From positions 178,805-242,804 of the forward strand of contig ML769458.1 of NCBI GenBank assembly GCA_009733575.1: a stretch of 64,000 nucleotides of DNA, in the 5' to 3' direction. The stretch comes from Gymnopus androsaceus JB14 (Eukaryota; Basidiomycota; Agaricomycetes; Agaricales; Omphalotaceae). The position numbers were made by a program, and so were the translations under genes. The notes below the pieces were generated by a model that saw only the letters and a program-made list of their open reading frames with translations, was not told the origin of the DNA and ran no database searches. Below are positions 11,178 to 22,065 of this stretch, in pieces (the stretch's first letter is position 1; the number at the start of each line of letters is the position of its first letter).

Positions 11178-12827
11178 ATGGCACTCACAGAGCCCGAAAG
11201 CTGTAGTTGCTTGACATTCCGGCCAAAAGCCGATACAGTCTTGAACCTTCTCAAACTTTTCGAAGAAGATCTTCACTCCCTCGATCCGGAGATGCGCACC
11301 CGAATGGAAACACATCTCTCTAAACTTCGCTCTGCAATTTTTCCCGTACAGCGTCTCTTCGATGACCTTCTGTTGGAAATATTTGCACACTGCACTAGCG
11401 CAGAGCCGCTCGGGTTCGGATTTGGCCCGAAGGGCATGAAGTATAACCCAGCGCTGAACATCAGCTGGGTTTGCACTCATTGGAGGCAATTGGCATTAGG
11501 ATACTCCAAACTCTGGTCCAACTATTCAATGTATTTGCACGAAGACTACCTGCATTATCGGGGCTCAAAGCTTCTTTATCTATGCTTTGAAAGGTCGAGA
11601 GAGCACAGTCTTTCTCTTTCGTTAAGAGTGCGCGGTTCTGAACATCCTTTTCTTCCGTTGCTTGTTCGGCATTCATATAGATGGAAAGAACTCCGCATCA
11701 GACTCGGATTCTACGAGCTCTCCGATGACCTGCAACCATGTCTAAAGGCGATAGATCTTCCGGCTTTGGAGTCGCTGGAAATGGATGTAAAAGGTGACGA
11801 CGTCGGTAATCGAATACTTTCTCGCTCTCCCAATCTTCACACTTTCCGCGGCTCTGGCATCATCCCACCGAACTCTTTACTCGGGCAACCCATTCGTAAT
11901 TTGACATACGACATCCATAACATGTCTATGCAAACGGTACGGAGACTACTGGCTCCATGTGTCAATCTGCAAAAACTTTCTCTGGACCGCGACCGGGGAA
12001 ATCTCACTATCCAGGACGCTGCATATCCGGCAACGTTGACATTGCCTTACTTGAAATCGCTCTCCATCGCAATAGGCAAATTCTTACAAACCAGTGACTC
12101 GCAAGGTGACTCGGAAACATCATCGACTTCAGAGAAAGCATTTTGCATCTCATGGCTTACAACGCCCGAGTTGAAGGAGCTTTCACTCGAGTACGATCTC
12201 GACAGTCTTGAGTGTCATCCTCTCAAGGAAATCGATTCCTTCTTCTCCCGTTCGGCCTGTTTCTACTCGCTTCGAAGCTTGTCCTTGCTTTTCCCGGATG
12301 CTGCTTATGTATCTGATATCGAAATGGTCCAAACGCTTGAACGTTTACCTATGCTAGATACTCTACGCATTCGTGATCCCAAGGGAAAAAAGAATTGGAA
12401 AGAATATCCTTACCATAAGCATTTTAAACCCGAACGAGCCCCCCTCACAGCCCGATTTATCAAAGGTCTTCATTCCTATCAACAATCGGAGCTTCGACCC
12501 AAAGCAAAAGGGCCGCTTCTATGCCATCTCCAGAGATTAGAACTTATCCCCATTTCAAGGAAGGGTGATTTGGAGTTCGACCACCGGGCTCTAGTAGAAA
12601 CTATTCGATCACGTTTGATCTGGACTGGGTCCGAGAGGCATTGTGCTCGCTTAAGGTCGGTGAAGGTACACTTTGATATCAGTGAAGAGGAGGTTCCAGA
12701 TGGTGCATACAGCGATCTCTCGCCTTTCGAGAAAGCTGGAATGGAGATCATCATTACTCATCGCCAGGAAGAATACGATAGTTATAAGAACAGAGTGCGA
12801 GTGGTGCTGGGTGGGAGGGGACGATGA
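11178..12827 (+). CDS. F-box-like protein with leucine-rich C-terminal region
   Basis: Single exon of 549 codons; ATG at 11178, TGA at 12825. A short N-terminal helix (LLKLFEEDLHSLDP) precedes the F-box-like segment FPVQRLFDDLLLEIFAHC (about residues 55-72). This is followed by the usual agaric continuation ISWVCTHWRQLAL..LWSN. The remaining ~420 residues have irregular leucine-rich repeats of the type ..LKSLSI..., LKELSLEY, SLRSLSLLFPD. F-box proteins recruit substrates to SCF ubiquitin ligases through Skp1; here the substrate is unknown. This family is hugely expanded in mushrooms and is normally intron-poor, as here. The frame is intact. Confidence 0.85.
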   Translation: MALTEPESCSCLTFRPKADTVLNLLKLFEEDLHSLDPEMRTRMETHLSKLRSAIFPVQRLFDDLLLEIFAHCTSAEPLGFGFGPKGMKYNPALNISWVCTHWRQLALGYSKLWSNYSMYLHEDYLHYRGSKLLYLCFERSREHSLSLSLRVRGSEHPFLPLLVRHSYRWKELRIRLGFYELSDDLQPCLKAIDLPALESLEMDVKGDDVGNRILSRSPNLHTFRGSGIIPPNSLLGQPIRNLTYDIHNMSMQTVRRLLAPCVNLQKLSLDRDRGNLTIQDAAYPATLTLPYLKSLSIAIGKFLQTSDSQGDSETSSTSEKAFCISWLTTPELKELSLEYDLDSLECHPLKEIDSFFSRSACFYSLRSLSLLFPDAAYVSDIEMVQTLERLPMLDTLRIRDPKGKKNWKEYPYHKHFKPERAPLTARFIKGLHSYQQSELRPKAKGPLLCHLQRLELIPISRKGDLEFDHRALVETIRSRLIWTGSERHCARLRSVKVHFDISEEEVPDGAYSDLSPFEKAGMEIIITHRQEEYDSYKNRVRVVLGGRGR

Positions 12828-13020
12828 ATGCAAGGAAGAAGAAACCGCCTTCCTAGAGGCGTTTCAAGCCACTCTTTACACTGGTGCATACTGATATATA
12901 AGTCCATTGACCGCAATATCAATGCATGCGATCAAGTAAGCAATTTTCATCAGTCGGTAGTGTACTTGATTTAATATATTCAGAATTTTTTACAAACGTT
13001 GGATTCAAAATATTGGCCGC

Positions 13021-14363
13021 TCAAATGAAATCTTCGCCAATCGTAAGCTTCTGACTCTCGGAAGAATAAACAATATTCTCACCTTCAAAACCCTCATGAA
13101 CAACGTACGAATCCCAGTCAAACTCGTTCCAACTCCTCATCTGGTGGGAAACAATTCTGGTAATTGGGCATTCCTTCTTGTGCTTCGCTTTCCAATCTGA
13201 AGTCTGGCATTCCTACGGTTAGAACGATGAGTATTAGTGCGACGACGAAGCTTGAAGGGAAGGAAGGGATACATGCGTACCTTGCTACAATAAGGAGCAA
13301 CGGAGCATAGAGAGCATCTTTTTGCAGCAGGTTTGCCACAGGCGATGCATGATTCTGCTAGCGCTTTGGTACCAGTATCGGTATTCCAAGCTCTACGACA
13401 AAGATCACCCATCGCAGCCAGTTCATCAAGTCCGAACGGAAGAATCTAGCAAGTATCAATGATGATTAGTCTCACTCAATGAACGAGTTCGCCTAACCTT
13501 CACGTTCCTAGGCTCCTCCAACCTCACACCAACCTGTCCATCGGCAAAGTAATGGAAACTCGCATACATCACACAAATGGTCGATCCTAGCACGGCCTTC
13601 TTTGCCACCTTCGGGAAAAGTGCTCTGTCATCAAAGTGAAATGCTGCAAGGAATATCTGTCCAGTGACATCTTTCACTTTGTACATTGGTCGAAAAGGCC
13701 AAAAATCCAATTCAACGATCTCAGCGAGGAGGCACCAATGTCTGCGCGGTCTGAGAGTCATATCAGGAGTGCTCAAAAATGTACCATTCATCGGCGGGAT
13801 GACTGAGAGGTCATAATATTCGCACTCTGACTGGGAGAATCGGGTGTCATGAGGAAGGCGAGACAGCGGAGGAAAGAAAATCTATAAAGAATTCGCATTA
13901 GTTTTAAAACCGTCGAATGTATGAGGAGCGAGGTGCAAAACATACACGGTCGCGAAGATCAGGAAGTCCAGGCATATGAGTCGTAGAGAAATTTGGGATG
14001 ATCTGTTAGATGCTTAAAACGCGAGCAGGTTGCGGCCTTATATAAGTTGTAAGAAACATCTATATAATCCCACACCTACCTTAAAGCTAAAGCGAGGCTA
14101 TTGTCAATTTAATGGTCTTCAAGAGGGCAACTTCGTCATTATTTGAGCATCCAAAACTTGAACGCAGTCCTGCCACCTGGACCGCAGCCACAATCAATAA
14201 CTAGAAGCTTTTGGAAGATTCGCCTCATTGTCGTAACCTGGCAAGGAGACCAGGTAAGTATGTAGGAACCTCCAAAGTCATGCGATCCTTGATTGGAATG
14301 GCAAAGAGGCTTAGACGGCCAACTCGTTTGTACAGCTTCCGGATCGGTGAACTTGTGCTGCAT
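13021..14363 (-). CDS. MYND zinc-finger protein
   Basis: Hand-spliced, all introns phase 0. Exons from 5' to 3': 14363-14238, 14002-13946, 13881-13498, 13445-13281, 13212-13021 (stop), 307 aa. The C-terminal MYND finger is complete: CIACG, then KRCSLC, APYCS, an intron, ECQ..W..H...C. It is followed by a short tail with WNEFDWDSYV. The N-terminal ~220 residues form a domain seen in agaric MYND proteins (LSRLPHDTRFSQSE..YDLSVIPP, TLRPRRHWCLLAEIV, FHFDDR). MYND fingers bind Pro-rich peptides; the protein's role is unknown. The first intron (236 bp) is long for this genome and the first exon is less certain. Convergent with the F-box gene, with ends 193 bp apart. Confidence 0.75.
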
Positions 14364-14852
14364 TGTGGATGCCTTTCCTTCTAGGCTTCAGCCGCTGTGA
14401 CGGGAGAAGGAAGGAAGCGTATTACACGGCAAGTCCCTATGTAAAAACGAAGGAAGAAATGGAAATCAATTAGAAATCGCACAGAAAACGAAAAGCATGC
14501 CTCCGATCATGCCACCAAACGTGAAAATCGCGGGCCCACCATTTAGAGCTTTCTTCTTCGGAGAAACAAGTACAATTATTCTACAGAGACCAAATCCTAA
14601 ATTTATAAGTAATAATAATAAGAACTGGATCTATATCGGACTCACAACCTAAGCCCGATATCGTACAGTAGTAAACCCGATACAGTATCCTAGATTGTCC
14701 GCAGTCCAAACGGTCATAGCCCATGTACATAGCAGGCCTTCTATCATCCGAGCCCGCCCCCAACCATCCAAAACCAGCGACGTATTACGACAGCGATAGG
14801 TGCGATCACCTAATTGCTGCAAGGCTACGAAACACGTTGGAAATCGCTACTC
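14364..14852. other. Intergenic between MYND and Kre6/Skn1 genes
   Basis: No supported coding frame. It contains the upstream region of the MYND gene and the 3' region of the GH16 gene. Confidence 0.4.
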
Positions 14853-17328
14853 CTAGCAAGTATCTACTAAACTGTTCTTTGGGAATGGCTGGTTGTACCC
14901 CGAGATACTAGGTCGCCACGTCGTAAGGTTGGGATTTTGGTATGCGGGTAGATTCCTACACGATGCCAAACGAATGTCAGTTGAATAAAAAAGTACAGCT
15001 GAGCAACTTACGCATTGATATAATCCAGTGTTGGGTATGCATCCGGGTCACAACCGACGTTCTGCGCATCTGCCGGTTGGTACACTCTTATCCAGTCAAC
15101 ACGCATGACGGCCGGGAAAACGAGGTCGGTCAGGTCTAGAATAGCGAAACTGCTGGATATCCCGAGATTGGCAATTAGGTACTGTTGGAGCGAGATGAGG
15201 ATGATGTGATGTTGTAGGAAGAGGCGCAATAATTCTCAGATATGGTAATACTCAAAGTAGAAACATAAACACACCATTGGCTCCGACGTGATTGGCCTCG
15301 CAGAAATGTTGGTAATGGAATCAGCACCAACTCCGGCTGCATTCAACGTCCACGCCTTGTTGCCATCGGAAACCCAGGTAATGTACTACGATGGAAAGTA
15401 AGCTCGGTGAAGCTAGTGTAAAGCATGGTAGACTCACGGCGTTGTCAGCTGCATATCCAGGCTGATACTCGACTGCGTATGTTGAGAAGCAACCATCGTT
15501 TTGCTGATAGCAGATTTGGTCTACAAAACAATGTAGCTCTCTGGATACGATAGTTTGAAAAGAACACAGACGCACTAGTTTCGGTAACATAAGACGTAGC
15601 TTGCTGTAGCGGACCACCTGTATACGAATTCTGCATCGTAATGTTCGTATTATTGATCGATACGCCAACACTGGTGTTTTGAAATTCGTATGCATTGTTG
15701 AATGGCTGTGAAATTGACATTAGATCCAAGCTCTACCATCAGTTTAAGCATAACTCACTGCCCACTGAGCACTCTGCGATACAGCTCCAGTCGTCCCATC
15801 CACCTGGGCCTCAAACATGTCGATTTCTGGAGCACTGCGTCCGACGAAAGAGCCGTCACTGTGTTTGGGACCAGGGTGTTCTTCGCCGGGACATGTACAT
15901 CTCGAAAGACGTTGTCCGGGAAGGTTAGAAATGGCAGTTTTACCGTCTGGAGGTTGCTTATTCGCTGCAGCAGGCTGACCGTTAAGGGTTTGGTTTGCGA
16001 CAGTGCCGACATCACAGGTATCATAGCTGTACGGCCACTAGCGCTACGTCAGTTGGGCCAAAAATCCATCAAAGCAGGGACACCCACCATTCCTTCCAAC
16101 GTCGCGCCATACCCAACTCGCCCCAAATTCCCGAGGGTCCAAATCGCAGGCCAAAGGCCAGACACATTGCTCTTGCCAGGTAATGAAACGCTGGCTTGGA
16201 TCAGACCGCCAGTAAAGCAAAACTTGTTCCACGTTGCGAGCATTCCACCCATGTAGTCTAGTCCATGCGAAGGTGTTTTCGACAGAGTAATTTCAAGAGA
16301 TCCGTTTTTGGTGATTATCGCCGCGGGATCGTACCAGTTGAGATTTCCCGTCTACACATGCACGTCAAGTTTGTTCCAAACAAGAAAAAAAAGGACTAGC
16401 CTCCCAGTACTGTAGGTTTACTATCGATGAACAAGTTCAATATTTCCTCTAGACTATCGAGAATAAAACATACCTGCTTCCCAATATGGATCATCGCCAG
16501 GATAGAATGTCCTTCCATCCGTATTGAATTCGTCACTAAACACCAACTTCCACTCTGAGCCATCCATATACGACGAAAACGTCTTTGCGTCATCCGGAGT
16601 CTCGAGATCGATTGGGCCCCAATTTCCTGGCAGTTTTGGAACCTAGTTTACGGACGCAAGTGAGAAAATAAGCAAACCCTGTGAGATTAAATACGCACTT
16701 GACCCGTGGCATTAACGCCAAACGACTTGACTGTCGTCCGTGTGATAAAGTTTGCTATAGGGTAGCCGACACTGGCAATTAAATGAGTCGACGTTTGAGC
16801 TTTGGTGGGTTCAGAGACGTACAATAGACCAAAAATACACAATGATAGTATCAATATACATCCTATATTCGCTAAACCTCGGCAGGTGAATATATTTCCT
16901 CTCGAAAGACGTATCTTAGGATTAGGAGTGTGAAGTTCGTCGTCGGCCTCGGGTTGATTTGCGATGAGCTTCGCATCCCAGCTTTGAGGATCGAACTGCG
17001 AAATCGATATTGAGTCTCAAGTACAAAAAAAAATTCAGAAGAATATGCTTACCCCCATTTCGCTTCCTGCTGAAATAATTGAAGAGGATCTAGGTGAAGG
17101 AGTTGGCGCGCCATATAGACTTGAATGTGAGGCTGAAGCCGCATTCCACGACCACGTCAGACGTTGTGCTCCTACACTTCAGCTTCATCACTCACAATTG
17201 GAGTATAGCCCCGGCCTTGGAGCAAACTTCCCCTGCATATGATAAGCATGGGCAGGCGATTTCTCTGGCGAAGAATCCGAGGCCAAAAGCGAAGTTGTAA
17301 CCTGTCGAACCACTGGGAACCGGTTCAT
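14853..17328 (-). CDS. Kre6/Skn1-type GH16 beta-glucan synthesis-associated protein
   Basis: Twelve exons, 612 aa, frame-consistent: 17328-17196, 17132-17053, 16995-16699, 16642-16474, 16420-16401 (20-nt micro-exon), 16351-16088, 16037-15759, 15705-15576, 15520-15438, 15385-15275, 15181-15012, 14955-14853. Layout: a Ser/Pro-rich cytosolic N-terminus, one TM segment (NIGCILILSLCIFGLL) making a type II membrane protein, then the lumenal SKN1 domain. The domain shows LPGNWGPID, LVFSDEF, TFYPGDDPYWEAV, LSRCTC and the GH16 active-site motif EIDMFE in exon 7, then WIRVYQ near the end. Known role: synthesis or attachment of cell-wall beta-1,6-glucan in the secretory pathway. The intron after exon 5 has a GC donor (16400-16399). 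An alternative ATG at 17350 leads to another frame that soon stops, so 17328 is preferred. Confidence 0.92.
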
Positions 17329-20186
17329 AAACACCCTTCGTAGCTGCCATTATGATGAATGAGAAAGATTGAGATCAATTTAGATGTCGTTGAAGAATAA
17401 ACGAGTGTAGGTGGAATTTCCAGAGATAGTGGTGAGAGGGAGGAAAGAAAGAATAGGAAACAGATGATTCCTACCCCTGCATCTTCCACATTGGCAGTTT
17501 GCGACGGCCTAGCCGACGCTTTTCAATTGAGTCGGCGTTCTTTGACCGTTCAAAGAGTCAATATTCAGCTGCTAATTAAGGTAAAACATACCGTTTTTTA
17601 GATGATCTTCCGTCTGAAACCGGAGATAAGAAGCTTGAAGCTCCAGGACTATACGGCGGACTATGCTAGTAAAGACTCCAGTTGGACTCCAGAGCTCAAG
17701 GGAAAGCGCCCAAGGACAAAGATCGTTCCGTGCTGGCTCCGTGATATTTGCAAGCTTGGCGTTGTATGCAGATTTAACGTTTCATCAATGATGATTGTCA
17801 GATCGTGTGCACTGTATAGAAGAAGAGAGGAAGGAAGTAAGACTTTAAGTATTACACGGCATAGGTCCAAGTGCTGAACGTCAAATCGGGATCCGTTAGG
17901 AGATTGGGACAAATTCAACACCTTGGAAGGAAGGATTCGAGGAAGAGGCAAAATCGGTTGTTGATGGCTGTGCGAATTACGTACAGTATCTTTTGACGTG
18001 AGCGCTTGAGCTCAAGCGCTCTGCATACTTGACCTCAGACTTTGACCTCAGACTTATTATAATACTACTTCTGGCCGCATATAATCATTGGAGGGGATCC
18101 ATGGTCTCTCCCCAAAGATATATTACGACTCGGATTCATGGTAGTACTCGAAATGTTGTCTCGATGTGTCAACAGCTTCAGTCAAGAGCCATTCATCATC
18201 TTAGACTGCGTATGGACTGGAGCAGATCAACTGTGTCACCGAACAGCCTTAGTACCTCCGAGGAATATGGCAGTGATCATCATACAAAGCATTGGAGAAA
18301 AATTATTTCGGAGGCGAACGATCTACAATCAGGAGGCGGCACTACGCATATTTGTTTCATTTCTTGAACCAGCCAGCTAAATATTTCTAGTCTCTTGAAG
18401 TCTGAGTCAAGCGGTTCTTTAACTAATAACTTCTTTTCGAGTTGCCTTCTAGCAGATAGACGCCTTAACTAAGCGCTGGAACTATTTAGGCGCGCTCTTC
18501 GTCAACTTCGATGATATCTGGCTGCATTGCTGGGGGGGCAAAATTTGCCGTTCGGGTTGTGCCATTTTCATGAAGTAATGCATTTTTTTCATATGGAATT
18601 GCTTTGGATTCCGCTCTTGGTTCAGCCATCCGAAGTCCATTCGCATGAGTCTCATCATGCACATCATTGGTCAGATACTTGTTGGTTAGGCACTCCAGTT
18701 GAAAGTCTTCTCATATAGCTTTATCAGTTCCACTTGAGATATGTACATCCACGGCTTAGATGTAATCCGGATTGCGTGCGCCAGTGCAACTTTCGGAGGG
18801 ATCAGGATAGGAAGCGTGCAGGGAAGTGATTCGAAGGAGCGAAACAACTCAGTATCGGCGACAAATCCTTGAGGCTTCGGAGGAGTCCTCCTTCCCCTCC
18901 CTGTTCCCGTCGTGCGGCTGCAATGTCCGTAGCACTCATCTTGCCTCATCCCCAAAAAGCAAAAAGAATGATCAACAGAGAAGAGTCAGAGCCAAATCAA
19001 ACAAATGCTTCAGCTGTGCCCAAGGTGAAGCATGGGAAGGAAAGAATTCAGAAGTGATTCGAGGGAAGAGAAAAGATGAACCACTTACCCTACTTTACTT
19101 CCCCATGTCCTTATTATGACCCTCATTCACAGATCGCTGGCCTACAGGTTGTGGACTGGTGATTACGCGCAACTTGGTGAGGAAGGAGAGGGATGAGTAC
19201 ATGTAGGTCCAGAGGAAGGCAGTCCAGGCGTCATGTTACTACTGTACGCAGCCCGCAGAAACTCCCAAGAGTACGCGATTGCTGGCATACAGCGCTCCCT
19301 AACCAACTCCAACTCCTCTTACTCTGTTCGACCGTCTCCTAACCCCCTCCCGTTAACAAAAACATTCGAACAGGGCCGGAGCCAGTGCAAAAATTTATCG
19401 CGGAATGAGATGCCAGGACAAAAAAAATTACATGTACATAACAGTACAACTACTCAAGCATCGACAAGACAATCGTCCCAAGAAAAACGTTCATAATCAT
19501 GTACCGTATGTATATATGTTGTAAGTAGCCAAGTGCAAGAAGAGACAAAAATGGAATGATAGCACATACAGTACTTACTAAGCTTAATACGAGAAGACCA
19601 AAACCAAAAATCTACATACAGGCGTCGACGTCGGAGAGGTATGGGTTATGTTATGTTAGGTTCGTTCGACTGTATCGGGTCAAGAGAAAGTGTATTACGA
19701 AGAGTCTTGACAAAACCAGTTCTGGGGAGGATCCGATGACGACCGAAATCGAATAGAACGCCGCATTCGATCCATCGCGAGGTCGATGACTCCGGATGAC
19801 GCCTACGTTCGTTCGTTCCTTCCTTTTAGCTCGGCCGATTGATTTCGTTGCGCTGATATAGCGCGCGACTCTGGTGCCGCGTAAGTGTTCCGAGCAGGAA
19901 TCTGATGGGGATGAGAGGATGCGAAAAAGGGTGAAAAGGGGAGGACATAACAGGAGGGAAAGCAGGGTCGACTCGGAAGAAGTCAATGTGCAGTGTAATA
20001 AAACACAGACAGTAGCGGAAAGGCCCCAAAACGATGATAAATATGATATGTAGTAATATCCATGCATGCGTTGCAAAAAGAAAGGAGGAAAGAAAAAAAA
20101 ACAGAGTCCAATCCATCGGAGCCGCCCCGAGCCCAATGTAACCTAAGGATGAAGAGAGGAGAGCAACAATAACGACCACTACACCA
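17329..20186. other. Long gene-poor interval between Kre6/Skn1 and GT2 genes
   Basis: No recognised gene. The best candidate is on the minus strand at about 18486-18931. An ATG near 18931 opens MSATDIAAARRE..., and further down a 60-codon frame ends EVDEERA at a TAA at 18488-18486; no clean splice path joins them. Two adjacent copies of TGACCTCAGACTT lie near 18030-18055. The segment 18452-18495 repeats the motif at 8451-8496. The rest is promoter and 3'-flank DNA without visible structure. Confidence 0.35.
18452..18495. repeat. Dispersed 45-bp motif, copy 2
   Basis: Matches 8451-8496 in the same orientation: GCAG.TAGACGCC, TAACTAAGCG, ATTTAGGCGCGC. It overlaps the stop codon of the unassigned minus-strand frame at 18488. 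Confidence 0.55.
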
Positions 20187-22065
20187 TTACCGCATCGGAT
20201 AACTCTCCTCTATCCGCCTCCCACTCGGCTCCCTGTTCACAAGACCAGGCCAGCCACCGCCCTTACTCCCACTACCACTTCCCATCATCGTCCCCGTGCT
20301 CCCGTCACCACTGATGTTCTCGACCCCAACGATGGATTGGCTCATTAGCAGAATATCTTCGCACCGCCGGAGGTACCGAGCTCAGGCTGCCGTTATGATT
20401 ATGATTATAGTTATCCGAGTTTGACTTGAGCTCGAGGATGACGAGTTTGTTTTTTCGTTTTGCTGTAATCCGCCACTGGGATCGTTGCTGGCAGCTGCGT
20501 TCTGCTTATCCATCGCGGCAGTGGCGGCGGCGATGTCGCCTATACCTGTTCGGGTACCCCAGCCGGTCTGTGTAGATCGAGAAAACGGTCAGAATGAGTA
20601 AGTAATAACCAACGCGAAGCAAAAACGCACCTCGTGCAATGTAAACAGTGCATAAAGTTTCATTATAGCGAAATAATATCCGAAAATAATGAATGCCGGA
20701 ACGTGGATGATGTCCTGCGGGCGGTACCAGAGATGTGGCAGGAGCTTTGCAGTACGAGTAGCGAGAAGCCATGCGAGGTATGAACAAAGAACATTCCTGA
20801 GAAAGGAAGTGAGAAAAGGACAAGTCGCAAGTGGAATTCGCAAGGACGTACCACCACGGTAGATGGTAACCGCCATGTTCGGTAGGAATCGTACTCTTGT
20901 ACACCACGTACCCAACGAGACACGGACCAGCAAGCAATGTAAAAGGATTGAACAGCTTGTCGACCTGTCAAATGTAAAGTAAGTAAGATCACGACGTTTT
21001 GAAAGCAAGAAGAAAGCTACCATGGTATACGCGACATAAGGATGCGCTGTCCAGATGTAACGCTCTGTGAACAAGCTCCTTATATCGCTCCGCCACGTAT
21101 TCCTCGTCCACCTCAGCACTTGCTTGAGAAATCTCCAATTCGGCTTCATGGTACTGAGCAGCTCCGCCTCCTTGCAACACTGCACGTACGTGCTCCATCC
21201 ATGACTGACCAACCATCTCGTCAAAAATTTGTCGTCGCCCGAATTGAGCTGATATTTCCCGAGCCAGAAATCATGCGTGAAACCATGAAGGAAGTCGGGA
21301 TCTTTGAGAATGATGGTTCGATACGCTGCAGTTCGTCCAGAGAGACAGGGTAGCCCGCCGTCGATGTGTGTCGAACATGCGATTTCAATGTTCCGGATGG
21401 AAAGTCTGAACGCGGCGAGCACTTCCCATACTGTCATCCCTTTCCCCTACAGACTGTACACGCTGGCTGGTACCGACTCCACCGACCTTCTGGTCCTCGA
21501 AGCAGGCCAAAACGTAAGGAAGTAACGTGGGTGGCCAAATAGCATCGTCGTCAGCGAATACGATAATATCGGTCGTCGTGTTTCTAATCCCATGGCTCAT
21601 TTGTAGTCTTTTGTTGGCAAATGGCACCGTCAAAACACGTATTCGTTCTGGGTCAACAGCATTGGCGAGGTCCTGCAGTGGTCCGAGCATCTTTTCTTCT
21701 GTGATGATGAGAATTTCCTTTGGTTTCCCGACTAGCCAGCTACGAGCTGCGTCCTTGAATTCCTCGCCAGCATCGATGGTTGGGACTATAATAGTGACAT
21801 CTTCCGAGGCGATATAAGTCGGATTTTCTGGTAATGGGACTGGGCGATACGTGAACGAGGCTGCCAGACGAATGCAGTACCATAGGTAGCGATAAAATCT
21901 AAAGAGAATCGTGAGCTTTTGCGCGTAAAAAATAGCAACGAATTGAGCCATACCCAATTACACCAAACGGTATAACTGAAAAAACATCATTAGAAATGGA
22001 AATTTTGGCCGTTGACTTTGAGAATACTCACAAACAGGAAAGTTATCCGAGGTCAAGTAGAGCAT
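20187..22065 (-). CDS. Family 2 glycosyltransferase (Cps1-like polysaccharide synthase), frame disrupted
   Basis: Exons 22065-22032, 21975-21954, 21898-21021, 20964-20852, 20796-20631, 20567 onward. Landmarks: an N-terminal membrane helix, VTIIVPTIDAGEEF, the metal-binding DDD in DIIVFADDDAIWPP, VGGVGTSQRVQSVGE, GRTAAYR, GDDKFLTRW (acceptor-binding ED/GDD region), LRWTRNTWRSD (the Q/RxxRW-like motif), then at least two C-terminal TM segments. This is the fungal type-2 capsular/hyaluronan-synthase-like GT2 family, a processive plasma-membrane enzyme using UDP-sugars. Within exon 3, near 21435, one extra base in an AAAGGG run shifts the frame; the expected sequence resumes as MTVWEVLAAF. In the last exon TGA at 20384-20382 stops the frame, but the same frame reopens and runs to TAA at 20189-20187 with a plausible family tail. 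A missed intron could explain the stop but not the shift. Confidence 0.75.

Noticed and set aside
17045..17350. ATG at 17350 as start of the Kre6/Skn1 gene
   Set aside because: That frame stops within about 60 codons and cannot be spliced in phase to the Ser/Pro-rich exon. The ATG at 17328 can.
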